Positions 38,634-48,006 of a stretch of 64,000 nucleotides of DNA are shown here, piece by piece. The notes under the pieces are model-generated. The model was given only the letters and a program-made list of their open reading frames with translations. It did not search any database and had not been told where the DNA came from. Every line of letters begins with the position of its first letter. The first letter of the stretch is position 1. The stretch spans positions 2,604,001-2,668,000 of the forward strand of contig NZ_JABJQY010000002.1 of assembly GCF_013155375.1 (NCBI RefSeq), given 5' to 3'. Source of the DNA: Nocardioides sp. zg-1308. Its GTDB lineage: Bacteria; Actinomycetota; Actinomycetes; Propionibacteriales; Nocardioidaceae. A program made the translations under genes and the position numbers.

Positions 38634-39875
38634 GTGCTGACCCGACCCCGCCGAGCGCTCGCCGCCGCCCTGGCCTCCGGGCTGCTGCTCCTGACCGCCT
38701 GCGGAGGCGACGACCCCGCCTCGGACCCCGCGGGCGACCGCACCGCCACCCAGCCGGCAGGGGCCGATGCCGCGAGCCCGGAGTCGGCCGCCGACGCGGG
38801 CGAGGAGCAGGCCCAGCAGGCCGGCCACGACGGCCACTACGCCGAGCCGGCGCGGTCGAAGAGGCTGCGCGCCGGCGAGACGCGTACGACGATCGCGATG
38901 CCCGGCAGCTACACCCCGTCAGCCCCCTACGGCACCGGCACCGACGACTACCGCTGCTTCGTCCTCGACCCGGGGCTGGAGCGCGACGCGTGGCTCACCG
39001 GCACCCAGGTCCTGCCCGGCAACCCCGACACCGTCCACCACGTCATCCTCTTCCAGCTCCCGCCGGAGCAGTCCGCCGCGGCCGAGGAGAAGGACGCGAC
39101 CGAGGAGGGCGAGGGCTGGACGTGCTTCGGTGGCACGGGGCTCGAGCGCGTGCAGAACGTCGACCGGTCGTCGTGGATCGGCGCCTGGGCGCCCGGTGGT
39201 GAGGAGACGGTCATCAAGCCCGGCTTCGGGATCCGCCTGGCCAAGGGCAGCCGGATCGTGATGCAGGTGCACTACAACCTCCTCGCCGGCCAGCAGGCCG
39301 ACACCTCGGCCGCCCAGCTGCGCCTCGCCCCGGGCACGCGGCGGCTCGAGTCGCTGAGCACGATGCTGCTGCCCGCCCCGGTCGAGCTGCCGTGCCGCCC
39401 GAAGCACTCCGACGGCGAGCTCTGCGACCGCGCCGCGGCGCTGGCCGACGTCAAGGAGCGCTTCGGTGCGGAGGGCAACACCGCCGACCTGCTCCACCTC
39501 CTGTGCGGCGGGGAGCCGGAGCCGGGGGAGGTGCAGTCGTGCGTGCGCACCATGTCCGAGCCGCTGACCATCCACGGCGTCGCCGGTCACATGCACCTGC
39601 TCGGCCGCTCGCTGACGATCGAGGTCAACCCCGGCACGCCGCAGGCACGCACGATCCTCAACATCCCCGTGTGGGACTTCGACGACCAGGGCAGCCGGCC
39701 GATCGAGCCCGTCCGGCTCGAGCCGTTCGAGCAGGTCAAGGTGACCTGCAGGCACGTGCAGTGGCTGCGCGACAGGCTCCCGTCGTTCGAGGGCCAGCCC
39801 GACCGCTACGTCGTGTGGGGCGAGGGGACGACCGACGAGATGTGCCTGGGGATGCTGCAGGTCACCCGCCCCTGA
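38634..39875 (+). CDS. PHM-like copper monooxygenase domain lipoprotein
   Basis: 413 residues. Signal peptide with lipobox LTAC (C23), a Glu/Ala-rich spacer, then two beta domains in the pattern of the copper type II ascorbate-dependent monooxygenases. H135-H136 in DTVHHVIL and H213 in MQVHYN fit the CuH (CuA) ligands; H319-x-H321 in GHMHLLGRS fits two CuM (CuB) histidines. M403 in TTDEMCLGML fits the CuM methionine. Peptidylglycine monooxygenase and dopamine hydroxylase are the eukaryotic relatives; the bacterial substrate is unknown. GTG at 38634 is close to the HIT gene. Confidence 0.78.
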   Translation: MLTRPRRALAAALASGLLLLTACGGDDPASDPAGDRTATQPAGADAASPESAADAGEEQAQQAGHDGHYAEPARSKRLRAGETRTTIAMPGSYTPSAPYGTGTDDYRCFVLDPGLERDAWLTGTQVLPGNPDTVHHVILFQLPPEQSAAAEEKDATEEGEGWTCFGGTGLERVQNVDRSSWIGAWAPGGEETVIKPGFGIRLAKGSRIVMQVHYNLLAGQQADTSAAQLRLAPGTRRLESLSTMLLPAPVELPCRPKHSDGELCDRAAALADVKERFGAEGNTADLLHLLCGGEPEPGEVQSCVRTMSEPLTIHGVAGHMHLLGRSLTIEVNPGTPQARTILNIPVWDFDDQGSRPIEPVRLEPFEQVKVTCRHVQWLRDRLPSFEGQPDRYVVWGEGTTDEMCLGMLQVTRP

Positions 39876-39971
39876 GGGGTCGGCCACAACCGGGTGGGCT
39901 GCGCGCGGCCCGCTCGGTAGCATGGAGGTGCTCTGCCACCGACCCGGAAGGCCGCCCGATCACGGGCATCC

Positions 39972-41071
<1,100 letters not shown>

Positions 41072-41075
<4 letters not shown>

Positions 41076-41533
41076 GCATCGAGGTCCTCAACGAGTCGGG
41101 GCGCGACGTCGACGTACGCCGCCTGTCCCGGCTCGCACGCTTCGTGATGGACGAGATGCGTGTCCACCCGCAGGCCGAGCTGTGCATCAAGGCCGTCGAC
41201 GAGGACACGATCGCCGACCTCAACGAGCACTGGATGGAGAAGCAGGGCCCGACCGACGTGCTCGCCTTCCCGATGGACGAGCTGCGTCCCGGCAAGGTCA
41301 ACGAGGAGCCCGAGGAGGGCGTGCTCGGCGACCTGGTGCTCGCGCCGACCGTGGCCGAGCGCCAGGGCGAGGATGCCGGGCACGGCCGCGAGGCCGAGAT
41401 CGACCTGCTCACCGTGCACGGCATCCTCCACCTGCTGGGCTACGACCACGCCGAGCCCGACGAGCACGCCGTGATGTTCGGGCTGCAGGGGGAGCTGCTC
41501 GAGAAGTGGCGCTCGAGCCCCGAGCCCGCCTGA
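41072..41533 (+). CDS. ybeY: Endoribonuclease YbeY
   Basis: 153 residues. The zinc motif H-x-x-x-H-x-x-x-x-x-H is H116, H120 and H126 in [21 protein letters not shown]. YbeY acts in 16S rRNA 3'-end maturation and ribosome quality control. The GTG at 41072 overlaps the phoH stop by four bases (GTGA), so translation is coupled. Downstream 14-base repeats and a short frame lead to the corC-type gene. Confidence 0.95.
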
Positions 41534-41547
41534 GCACGACGCTCCCC

Positions 41548-41603
41548 ACATGACCCTCCCGACACGACCCTCCCGACATGACCTCCCGAAGATGACCCTC
41601 CCG
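41548..41603 (+). repeat. Four 14-base tandem repeats before the CorC-type gene
   Basis: Units ACATGACCCTCCCG (41548-41561), ACACGACCCTCCCG (41562-41575), a 13-base copy (41576-41588) and a 15-base copy (41589-41603) are followed by a fifth partial copy that supplies the CorC-type ATG at 41606. A short frame, ATG 41550 to TGA 41607-41609 (19 codons, [19 protein letters not shown]), overlaps that ATG. No Shine-Dalgarno sequence is visible before either start. Confidence 0.8.
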
Positions 41604-41605
41604 AC

Positions 41606-42928
41606 ATGACCGCCGACATCTGGCAGCTCGGCTCCGCCGCCCTGCTGGTCCTCCTCGCGGGGCTGTTCTCCGCGGCCGACGCGGCCCTCAACGGGTTCTC
41701 GCGCGCCCGCGCCGAGGAGCTGAAGGCCGAGGGCCGCGCGGGTGCCACGCGCCTGCTGATGCTGCTCGACGACCCGCCGCGCTACCTCAACACGGCGCTG
41801 CTGCTGCGGCTGCTGTGCGAGATCAGCGCCATCGTGCTCGTCAGCACGTGGGCGCGCGACGCCTACCAGGACTCCCTGGTGCCCAGCGTGCTCACCACGA
41901 TCGGCGTCATGCTCGTGGTGTCCTTCGTCGCGATCGGCGTCGCGCCGCGCACCCTCGGTCGCCAGCACGACGCCACGGTGGCGCTGCTGTCGGCCGGTCC
42001 GCTGTCGCTGGTCACCACGATCCTCGGACCCATCCCCGCCCTGCTCATCCTGCTCGGCAACGCCATCACGCCGGGGCGGGGCTTCAGCGAGGGCCCGTTC
42101 TCCACCGAGACCGAGCTGCGCGAGCTCGTCGACCTCGCCGAGGCGTCGGCGGTGATCGAGTCCGGCGAGCGCCGGATGATCCACTCCGTCTTCGAGCTCG
42201 GCGACACCATCACCCGCGAGGTGATGGTCCCGCGCCCCGACGTCGTCTACATCGAGCGCCACAAGAACCTCCGGCAGACGCTGTCGCTGTTCCTGCGCAG
42301 CGGCTACTCACGGATCCCGGTCATCGGCGACAACCTCGACGACATCGTCGGCATGGCCTACCTCAAGGACCTCGTCCGCCGCGACTTCGAGGCCCCCGAC
42401 GTCGAGTTCACCCAGCGGGTCGACGAGGTGATGCGCCCGGTCCACTACGTGCCCGACTCCAAGCCGGTCGACGCGCTGCTCACCGAGCTCCAGGCCCGCC
42501 GCCAGCACATCGCGGTCGTCGTCGACGAGTACGGCGGCACCGCCGGGCTGATCACGATCGAGGACGTGCTGGAGGAGATCGTCGGCGAGATCACCGACGA
42601 GTACGACGCGGAGGAGGTCGAGGTCGAGCACGTCGAGGGCGGCGCGATCCGGGTCTCCTCGCGCTACCCGGTGGACGACCTCGACGAGATCGTCGGCGTC
42701 TCGGTGGAGGACGACGACGTCGACAGCGTCGGCGGCCTCATGGCCAAGCACCTCGGCAAGGTCCCGATCCCGGGGTCGGTGGTCGAGTGCCACGGCCTGC
42801 GCCTCGAGGCCGAGCGGGCCACCGGGCGGCGCAACAAGATCGACACGGTGCTCGTGTCCGTCCTGTCGGACGCCGCCGAGGACGCCTCCGACGACGCGGC
42901 CACCCACGTGGGCTCCGCCGGTCGCTGA
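41606..42928 (+). CDS. CorC/HlyC-type CBS-domain membrane protein
   Basis: 440 residues. DUF21/CNNM membrane domain with about three to four segments in residues 1-170, then a CBS pair (about 200-320: [23 protein letters not shown] ... [34 protein letters not shown]) and a CorC_HlyC transporter-associated domain at 345-425. Relatives are Mg2+ or Co2+ exporters; the hemolysin label is historical. It follows ybeY and precedes the Cdd-like and era genes, as in Mycobacterium. The ATG at 41606 lies in a tandem repeat and shares TGA with an upstream 19-codon frame. Confidence 0.9.
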   Translation: MTADIWQLGSAALLVLLAGLFSAADAALNGFSRARAEELKAEGRAGATRLLMLLDDPPRYLNTALLLRLLCEISAIVLVSTWARDAYQDSLVPSVLTTIGVMLVVSFVAIGVAPRTLGRQHDATVALLSAGPLSLVTTILGPIPALLILLGNAITPGRGFSEGPFSTETELRELVDLAEASAVIESGERRMIHSVFELGDTITREVMVPRPDVVYIERHKNLRQTLSLFLRSGYSRIPVIGDNLDDIVGMAYLKDLVRRDFEAPDVEFTQRVDEVMRPVHYVPDSKPVDALLTELQARRQHIAVVVDEYGGTAGLITIEDVLEEIVGEITDEYDAEEVEVEHVEGGAIRVSSRYPVDDLDEIVGVSVEDDDVDSVGGLMAKHLGKVPIPGSVVECHGLRLEAERATGRRNKIDTVLVSVLSDAAEDASDDAATHVGSAGR

Positions 42929-42970
42929 GCACGCTGGGGAGGCCGGCTGCCCCCTCACTACGCTGCTCGC

Positions 42971-43324
42971 ATGACCGACCTGTCAGCCGACCTGAGTGCC
43001 GAGGACGCCAAGCTGGTGACCCTCGCACGCGCCACCCGCGCCCGGGCCCGCGCCGCCGAGGGCGCCGCCGTGCGTGACCTCGACGGGCGGACGTACGCCG
43101 CGGCCAGCGTCGACCTCCCGCACCTGCGGCTGACCGGGCTGGAGGTCTGCGTCGCGATGGCGCTGTCGTCCGGCTCCACCGGTCTGGAGGCGGCGGTCGT
43201 GCTCACCGACGGCGACGCGGTGGACGTCCGCGCGGCCGGTGACTTCGCCGGCCCCGACGTCCCCGTCCTCGTCGGCGACCCGCAGGGCCGCATCCACTCA
43301 CGCTCCGCCACGCGCGCCGGCTGA
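42971..43324 (+). CDS. Cytidine deaminase-like protein without zinc motif
   Basis: 117 residues of the small Cdd-like family found between corC and era in actinobacteria (the Rv2365c position). The fold outline (LARATRARARAAEGAAVRDLDGRTYAAASV, then LTGLEVCVAMALSSGSTGLEAAVVL) is recognisable, but the H-A-E and P-C-x-x-C zinc motifs of real cytidine deaminases are absent. It is therefore probably not a deaminase; a binding or scaffold role is possible. TACGCT (42959-42964) six bases before the ATG indicates leaderless expression. Confidence 0.75.
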   Translation: MTDLSADLSAEDAKLVTLARATRARARAAEGAAVRDLDGRTYAAASVDLPHLRLTGLEVCVAMALSSGSTGLEAAVVLTDGDAVDVRAAGDFAGPDVPVLVGDPQGRIHSRSATRAG

Positions 43325-43371
43325 CGGACAACCCGCTCGCGTCCCCCCGCGCACCTCGCTAGCGTGGTCGC

Positions 43372-44754
43372 GTGCGCGAGCCGGGGGGATGGGAGCAGCA
43401 CTCCGTCGGGGTCACGAGGCTCCGGGAGTCCTACGCCGCCCTGCCAGCCGGGTCGCCGGTGCGGCTGGCCAAGCGCACCAGCAACCTCTTCCGGGGCCGC
43501 TCCGACGCCGGGCGGGGGCTCGACGTGTCCGGCCTGACCGGGGTGATCGAGGTCGACGGCGACGTCGCCGAGGTGCAGGGCATGTGCACCTACGAGCACC
43601 TGGTCGAGGTCACCCTCGCGCACGGACGGATCCCGCTCGTGGTGCCCCAGCTCAGGACCATCACCCTGGGCGGCGCGGTCACCGGGCTCGGCATCGAGTC
43701 CACGAGCTTCCGCAGCGGCCTGCCGCACGAGTCGGTGCTCGAGATGGACGTGCTGACCGGTGCGGGCGAGGTCGTCACCACCAAGCCCGGTGACGCGCTC
43801 TTCGACGCCTTCCCCAACTCCTACGGCTCCCTCGGCTACGCCACGCGGCTCCGGATCGAGCTCGAGCAGGTGCCGGCCCACGTCGCGCTCCGGCACGTGC
43901 GGTTCGACGACGCCGGCTCGCTCGCCGACGCGGTCGGCCGCATCGTCGCCGACGGCGCGTGGGACGGCGAGCGGGTCGACGGCCTCGACGGCGTCGCCTT
44001 CACCCCTGACGAGCTCTACCTGACCCTGGCCCGCTGGACCGACGAGCCCGGTCCGACCAGCGACTACACCGGCCAGCAGGTCTACTACCGCTCGCTGCAG
44101 CACAGGGCCACCGACCGGCTGACGATCCATGACTACCTGTGGCGCTGGGACACCGACTGGTTCTGGTGCTCGCGCGCCTTCGGTGCCCAGCACCCGCTCG
44201 TACGACGGCTGTGGCCGCGGCGCCTGCGTCGCTCCGACGTCTACTGGCGCCTGGTCGCCCTCGACCGCCGCCTCGGCATCGGCGACCGGCTCGACCGGCG
44301 GGCCGGCCGGCCGCAGGGCGAGCGCGTGGTGCAGGACGTCGAGGTCCCCGTCGACCGGCTCGCGGAGTTCCTCGAGTGGTTCGACCGGGAGGTGGGCATG
44401 CGGCCGGTGTGGCTGTGCCCGCTGCGGCTGCGACGCGCGGGCGAGGACTCCGGCGAGGGAGAGGCCAGGCCGTGGCCGGGCTACCCGCTGGCCCCCGACA
44501 CGACGTACGTCAACGTCGGCTTCTGGGGCGTCGTCAACGTCGGGCCCGACGCACCCCTCGCGCCCCGCAACCGGGCGATCGAGGCGGAGGTGTCCGCCCT
44601 CGGCGGCCACAAGAGCCTCTACTCCGAGGCCTTCTACGACCGTGGGGAGTTCGACCGCCTCTACGGCGGCGACCAGCTGGCCCGCGTGAAGCGGCTCCAC
44701 GACCCCGACGACCGACTGACCCCTCTCTACGACAAGGTGGTGGGACGCCGATGA
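43372..44754 (+). CDS. FAD-binding oxidoreductase, TmsA/BfaA type (10-methyl fatty acid synthesis)
   Basis: 460 residues of the FAD_binding_4 (D-lactate dehydrogenase/DIMINUTO) class: SNLFRGR, VIEVDGDVAEVQGMCTYEHLVEVTLAHGRIPLVVPQLRTITLGGAVTGLGIES forms the FAD-binding part. It is coupled by a four-base ATGA overlap with a fatty-acid methyltransferase, matching the actinobacterial pair that converts oleoyl phospholipid to 10-methylstearate (tuberculostearate). The methyltransferase makes a methylene intermediate and this enzyme reduces it. Assignment by family and neighbour; function inferred. GTG at 43372 six bases after TAGCGT, so leaderless. Confidence 0.8.
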   Translation: MREPGGWEQHSVGVTRLRESYAALPAGSPVRLAKRTSNLFRGRSDAGRGLDVSGLTGVIEVDGDVAEVQGMCTYEHLVEVTLAHGRIPLVVPQLRTITLGGAVTGLGIESTSFRSGLPHESVLEMDVLTGAGEVVTTKPGDALFDAFPNSYGSLGYATRLRIELEQVPAHVALRHVRFDDAGSLADAVGRIVADGAWDGERVDGLDGVAFTPDELYLTLARWTDEPGPTSDYTGQQVYYRSLQHRATDRLTIHDYLWRWDTDWFWCSRAFGAQHPLVRRLWPRRLRRSDVYWRLVALDRRLGIGDRLDRRAGRPQGERVVQDVEVPVDRLAEFLEWFDREVGMRPVWLCPLRLRRAGEDSGEGEARPWPGYPLAPDTTYVNVGFWGVVNVGPDAPLAPRNRAIEAEVSALGGHKSLYSEAFYDRGEFDRLYGGDQLARVKRLHDPDDRLTPLYDKVVGRR

Positions 44755-46052
44755 GCACCCGTTTCCAGGTGGGCTCGACCGCAGCGGCTCGCGTGACGAT
44801 CGGCGAGGCGATGGACCGGCTCGTGCGGGGAGGGCTGCCGCTGCGGCTCACCGCCTACGACGGCAGCAGCGCGGGCCCGCCCACGGCCGACGTCGGCCTG
44901 CACCTGCGCAGCGAGCGCGGCCTGGCCTACCTGGTGACGGCCCCCGGAGACCTCGGCCTGGCCCGCGCCTACGTGAGCGGCGAGCTCGACCTCACCGGCG
45001 TCCACCCGGGCGACCCCTACGACGCGGTGGTCCTCCTCAAGGACCACACGAGGTTCCGGGTGCCGGCGCCGTCCGAGGCGCTGGCCATCGTCCGCAGCCT
45101 GGGGTTGTCGCGGCTGCGCCCGCCGGCTCCGCCGCCGCAGGAGCACCTGCCGCGCTGGCGCCGCACGGTGGAGGGGCTGCGGCACTCGATGATGCGCGAC
45201 GCCGAGGTCATCGCCCACCACTACGACCTCTCCAACCGGTTCTACGAGCTCGTGCTGGGCCCGTCGATGGCCTACACGTGCGCCCTCTACGAGACGCCCG
45301 ATGCCACGCTCGAGGAGGCGCAGGCCGCGAAGTTCGACCTGATCTGCCGCAAGCTCGACCTCCGGCCCGGGCAGCGGCTGCTCGACGTGGGCTGCGGCTG
45401 GGGCAGCATGGTCCGCCACGCCGCACGGGAGTACGGCGTCCGGGTGCTCGGGGTGACGCTCTCGCTCGAGCAGGCCCAGTGGGCCAAGGAGGCGATCGAC
45501 CGCGAGGGGCTGGGCGACCTCGCCGAGGTGCGGCACCTCGACTACCGCGACGTCGTCGAGACCGGCTTCGACGCGGTCAGCTCGATCGGGCTGACCGAGC
45601 ACGTCGGCGTGCGCAACTACCCGGCCTACTTCACCCACCTGCGCGACCGGCTCCGGCCCGGTGGCCGGCTGCTCAACCACTCCATCACCCGCCGCGCCAA
45701 CCAGCGCAAGGAGACCGGCGCCTTCATCGACCGCTACGTCTTCCCCGACGGTGAGCTCATCGGGTCCGGCACGATCATCGCCGCCGCGCAGGACCGGGGC
45801 CTCGAGGTGCAGCACAGCGAGAACCTCCGCCTGCACTACGCCGCGACGCTGCGCGACTGGAACCGCAACCTGGTCGAGCACTGGGACGAGTGCGTCGCCG
45901 AGGTCGGCGAGGGATCCGCTCGCGTCTGGGGCCTCTACATCGCCGCGTCCCGGGTCGGCTTCGAGCGCGGCGAGGTCGAGCTCCACCAGGTCCTGGCCAC
46001 CCGCAACCACGACGACGGACGCTCCGACTTCCCGATGCGCCCGCACTGGTGA
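44751..46052 (+). CDS. SAM-dependent methyltransferase, cyclopropane-fatty-acyl-phospholipid synthase family (TmsB/BfaB type)
   Basis: 433 residues of the CFA synthase family. The SAM-binding motif LLDVGCGWGS is at 210-219; AHHYDLSNRFYELVLGPSMAYTCALYETPDATLEEAQAAKFDLICRKLDL precedes it, a typical family block, and STGLTEHVG-like GLTEHVGVRNYPAYF follows. It adds a methylene group across the double bond of oleoyl phospholipids; with the FAD enzyme encoded just upstream it should make 10-methyl branched acids. ATG at 44751 overlaps the upstream stop. The N-terminal 90 residues are a membrane-association region typical of TmsB/UfaA1. Confidence 0.85.
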   Translation: MSTRFQVGSTAAARVTIGEAMDRLVRGGLPLRLTAYDGSSAGPPTADVGLHLRSERGLAYLVTAPGDLGLARAYVSGELDLTGVHPGDPYDAVVLLKDHTRFRVPAPSEALAIVRSLGLSRLRPPAPPPQEHLPRWRRTVEGLRHSMMRDAEVIAHHYDLSNRFYELVLGPSMAYTCALYETPDATLEEAQAAKFDLICRKLDLRPGQRLLDVGCGWGSMVRHAAREYGVRVLGVTLSLEQAQWAKEAIDREGLGDLAEVRHLDYRDVVETGFDAVSSIGLTEHVGVRNYPAYFTHLRDRLRPGGRLLNHSITRRANQRKETGAFIDRYVFPDGELIGSGTIIAAAQDRGLEVQHSENLRLHYAATLRDWNRNLVEHWDECVAEVGEGSARVWGLYIAASRVGFERGEVELHQVLATRNHDDGRSDFPMRPHW

Positions 46053-46072
46053 GCCACCGATAGCCTCGTGCG

Positions 46073-46849
46073 GTGAGCACCCGGGCAGCGCAGTTCCAGG
46101 CGACCGTACGTCGCCGCGAGCCGCTGTCGGACCACCTCCTGCGACTCGTGCTGGGCGGGCTCGACGACTTCACCTCCACCGGCGTCCCCGACGAGTGGGT
46201 CGGCCTGGTGGTGCCGGGCCAGTTCCAGAGCCGCTACTACACCGTGCGGTCCTTCGCCGACGGTGAGATGACCCTCGACGTCGTCGTCCACGACGTCGGG
46301 CTGGTCACCGAGTGGGCGATGCGCGACTGCATCGGTGACACGGTCACCATCACCGAGCCGAAGGCGTCGTTCCACCCGCCCGCCGGTGCCCAGTGGCTCA
46401 TCCTCGTCGGCGACCTCACCGCGATGCCCGCGATGGCGCGGATCTTGGAGACCCACCCCGGCCTGCCGACGCACGTCCTGGCCGAGGTGCCCGACGACCT
46501 CGCCGGCTACCTGCCGGCCACCGCGGACGTCACCTGGCTGAGCCCGCCGTCGGCCGGGCAGAGCGCCCTGGCCGACGTGGTCGCCGGGATCGACTGGCCC
46601 GAGGGCGAGGGCTACTTCTGGATGGCGGGGGAGTCCGCGCAGATGCGGGCCATCCGCAAGCACCTGATGCGCGAGGTCGGGCTGCCGACCAGCCACTACG
46701 ACGTGATGGGCTACTGGCGCGCCACCGCCGGCCGGCAGCCGCGTGCCGTGGACCCCGGCCCGATCTGGCGTGCGGGCAAGGCGGCAGGGAAGAGTGACGA
46801 GCAGATCTGGGCGGACTACGACGCGGCGCGAGAGGCGAACGATGGCTGA
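46073..46849 (+). CDS. Siderophore-interacting protein (FAD ferric-siderophore reductase family)
   Basis: 258 residues of the SIP family: FAD-binding part with QFQSRYYTVRSFADGEMTLDVVVHDVGLVTEWAMRDCIGDTVTI, then NAD(P)-binding SIP domain WLILVGDLTAMPAMARILET and YFWMAGESAQMRAIRKHLMREVGL. The family reduces ferric siderophores, but no iron box is seen here. Standing after the 10-methyl fatty acid pair it might supply electrons to that pathway; both ideas are inference. GTG at 46073 six bases after TAGCCT. Overlaps era by eight bases. Confidence 0.85.
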   Translation: MSTRAAQFQATVRRREPLSDHLLRLVLGGLDDFTSTGVPDEWVGLVVPGQFQSRYYTVRSFADGEMTLDVVVHDVGLVTEWAMRDCIGDTVTITEPKASFHPPAGAQWLILVGDLTAMPAMARILETHPGLPTHVLAEVPDDLAGYLPATADVTWLSPPSAGQSALADVVAGIDWPEGEGYFWMAGESAQMRAIRKHLMREVGLPTSHYDVMGYWRATAGRQPRAVDPGPIWRAGKAAGKSDEQIWADYDAAREANDG

Positions 46850-47996
46850 CGACCAGGACCGCGAGGTCCCCGAGGAGCTCGACGCGGACGACAGCGTCGG
46901 GGACGAGGTGGACGACGAGCCGGACGACGAGCTCGCCGACGAGCCGGACGACGGAGACGACGAGCTCGACGAGGACGACGACGAGGACGACGACGAGGAC
47001 GACGACGAGGACGACGACGAGCTGGACGACGAGTTCGACCTGTCGGGCGTCGCCCCCGCCGGCGCGTTCTTCGAGGCCCCGGAGGGCTACCGCAGCGGCT
47101 TCGCGTCGTTCGTGGGACGCCCCAACGCGGGGAAGTCGACGCTGACCAACGCGCTCGTCGGGCAGAAGATCGTCATCACGTCGTCCAAGCCCCAGACCAC
47201 GCGCAACGTGGTGCGCGGCATCGTGCACCGCGACGACGCCCAGCTGATCCTGGTCGACACCCCCGGGCTGCACCGCCCCCGCACGCTGCTCGGCGAGCGG
47301 CTCAACGACCTGGTCCGCACGACCTGGGCCGAGGTCGACGTGGTCGCGGTGTGCTTCCCGGCCAACGAGAAGATCGGGCCCGGTGACCGCTACCTGGTCA
47401 CCGAGCTCGCCAAGGTGCGCCGCACCGTGCGGATCGCCGTCGCCACGAAGACCGACCTCGCCACGCCCGAGCAGCTGGCCCAGCACCTGCTCGACATCGC
47501 CGTCCTCGGGCAGGAGACGTCGACCGAGTGGGCCGAGATCGTCCCGGTGTCAGCGGTCGCCGGCGACCAGGTCGACCTCCTGGCCGACCTGCTGGTGGGG
47601 CTCATGCCCGAGGGGCCGCCGCTCTACCCCGACGGCGACCTGACCGACGCACCCGAGGAGGCGCTCGCCGCCGACCTGATCCGCGAGGCCGCGCTCGAGG
47701 GCGTGCGCGACGAGCTCCCGCACTCGATCGCCGTGGTCGTGGAGGAGATGGGCCTGCGCGAGGGCCGTCCCGACGACAAGCCGCTCCTCGACATCGTCGC
47801 CAACCTCTACGTCGAGCGCGACTCCCAGAAGGGCATCATGATCGGCCACAAGGGCTCGCGCCTGCGGGCCGTCGGCACGGCCGCCCGCCAGCAGATCGAG
47901 GCCCTGCTCGGCACCCCGGTCTACCTCGACCTCCAGGTCAAGATCGCCAAGGACTGGCAGCGCGACCCCCGCCAGCTGCGCAAGCTCGGCTTCTGA
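46842..47996 (+). CDS. era: GTPase Era with acidic N-terminal extension
   Basis: 384 residues, about 80 longer than typical Era. Residues 1-66 are an almost pure Asp/Glu stretch (32-65 nearly all D/E). G1 is GRPNAGKS at 92-99, then SSKPQTTRNVVRG, DTPGLHRPRT (G3), ATKTDL (G4) and VSAVAGDQ (G5). The C-terminal KH domain contains GIMIGHKGSRLRAVG. Era binds 16S rRNA 3' end during 30S assembly. ATG at 46842 overlaps the SIP stop; a start near residue 71 would give the normal length but lacks a good codon context. Confidence 0.93.
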   Translation: MADDQDREVPEELDADDSVGDEVDDEPDDELADEPDDGDDELDEDDDEDDDEDDDEDDDELDDEFDLSGVAPAGAFFEAPEGYRSGFASFVGRPNAGKSTLTNALVGQKIVITSSKPQTTRNVVRGIVHRDDAQLILVDTPGLHRPRTLLGERLNDLVRTTWAEVDVVAVCFPANEKIGPGDRYLVTELAKVRRTVRIAVATKTDLATPEQLAQHLLDIAVLGQETSTEWAEIVPVSAVAGDQVDLLADLLVGLMPEGPPLYPDGDLTDAPEEALAADLIREAALEGVRDELPHSIAVVVEEMGLREGRPDDKPLLDIVANLYVERDSQKGIMIGHKGSRLRAVGTAARQQIEALLGTPVYLDLQVKIAKDWQRDPRQLRKLGF

Positions 47997-48006
47997 GGCG
48001 CGTCGG

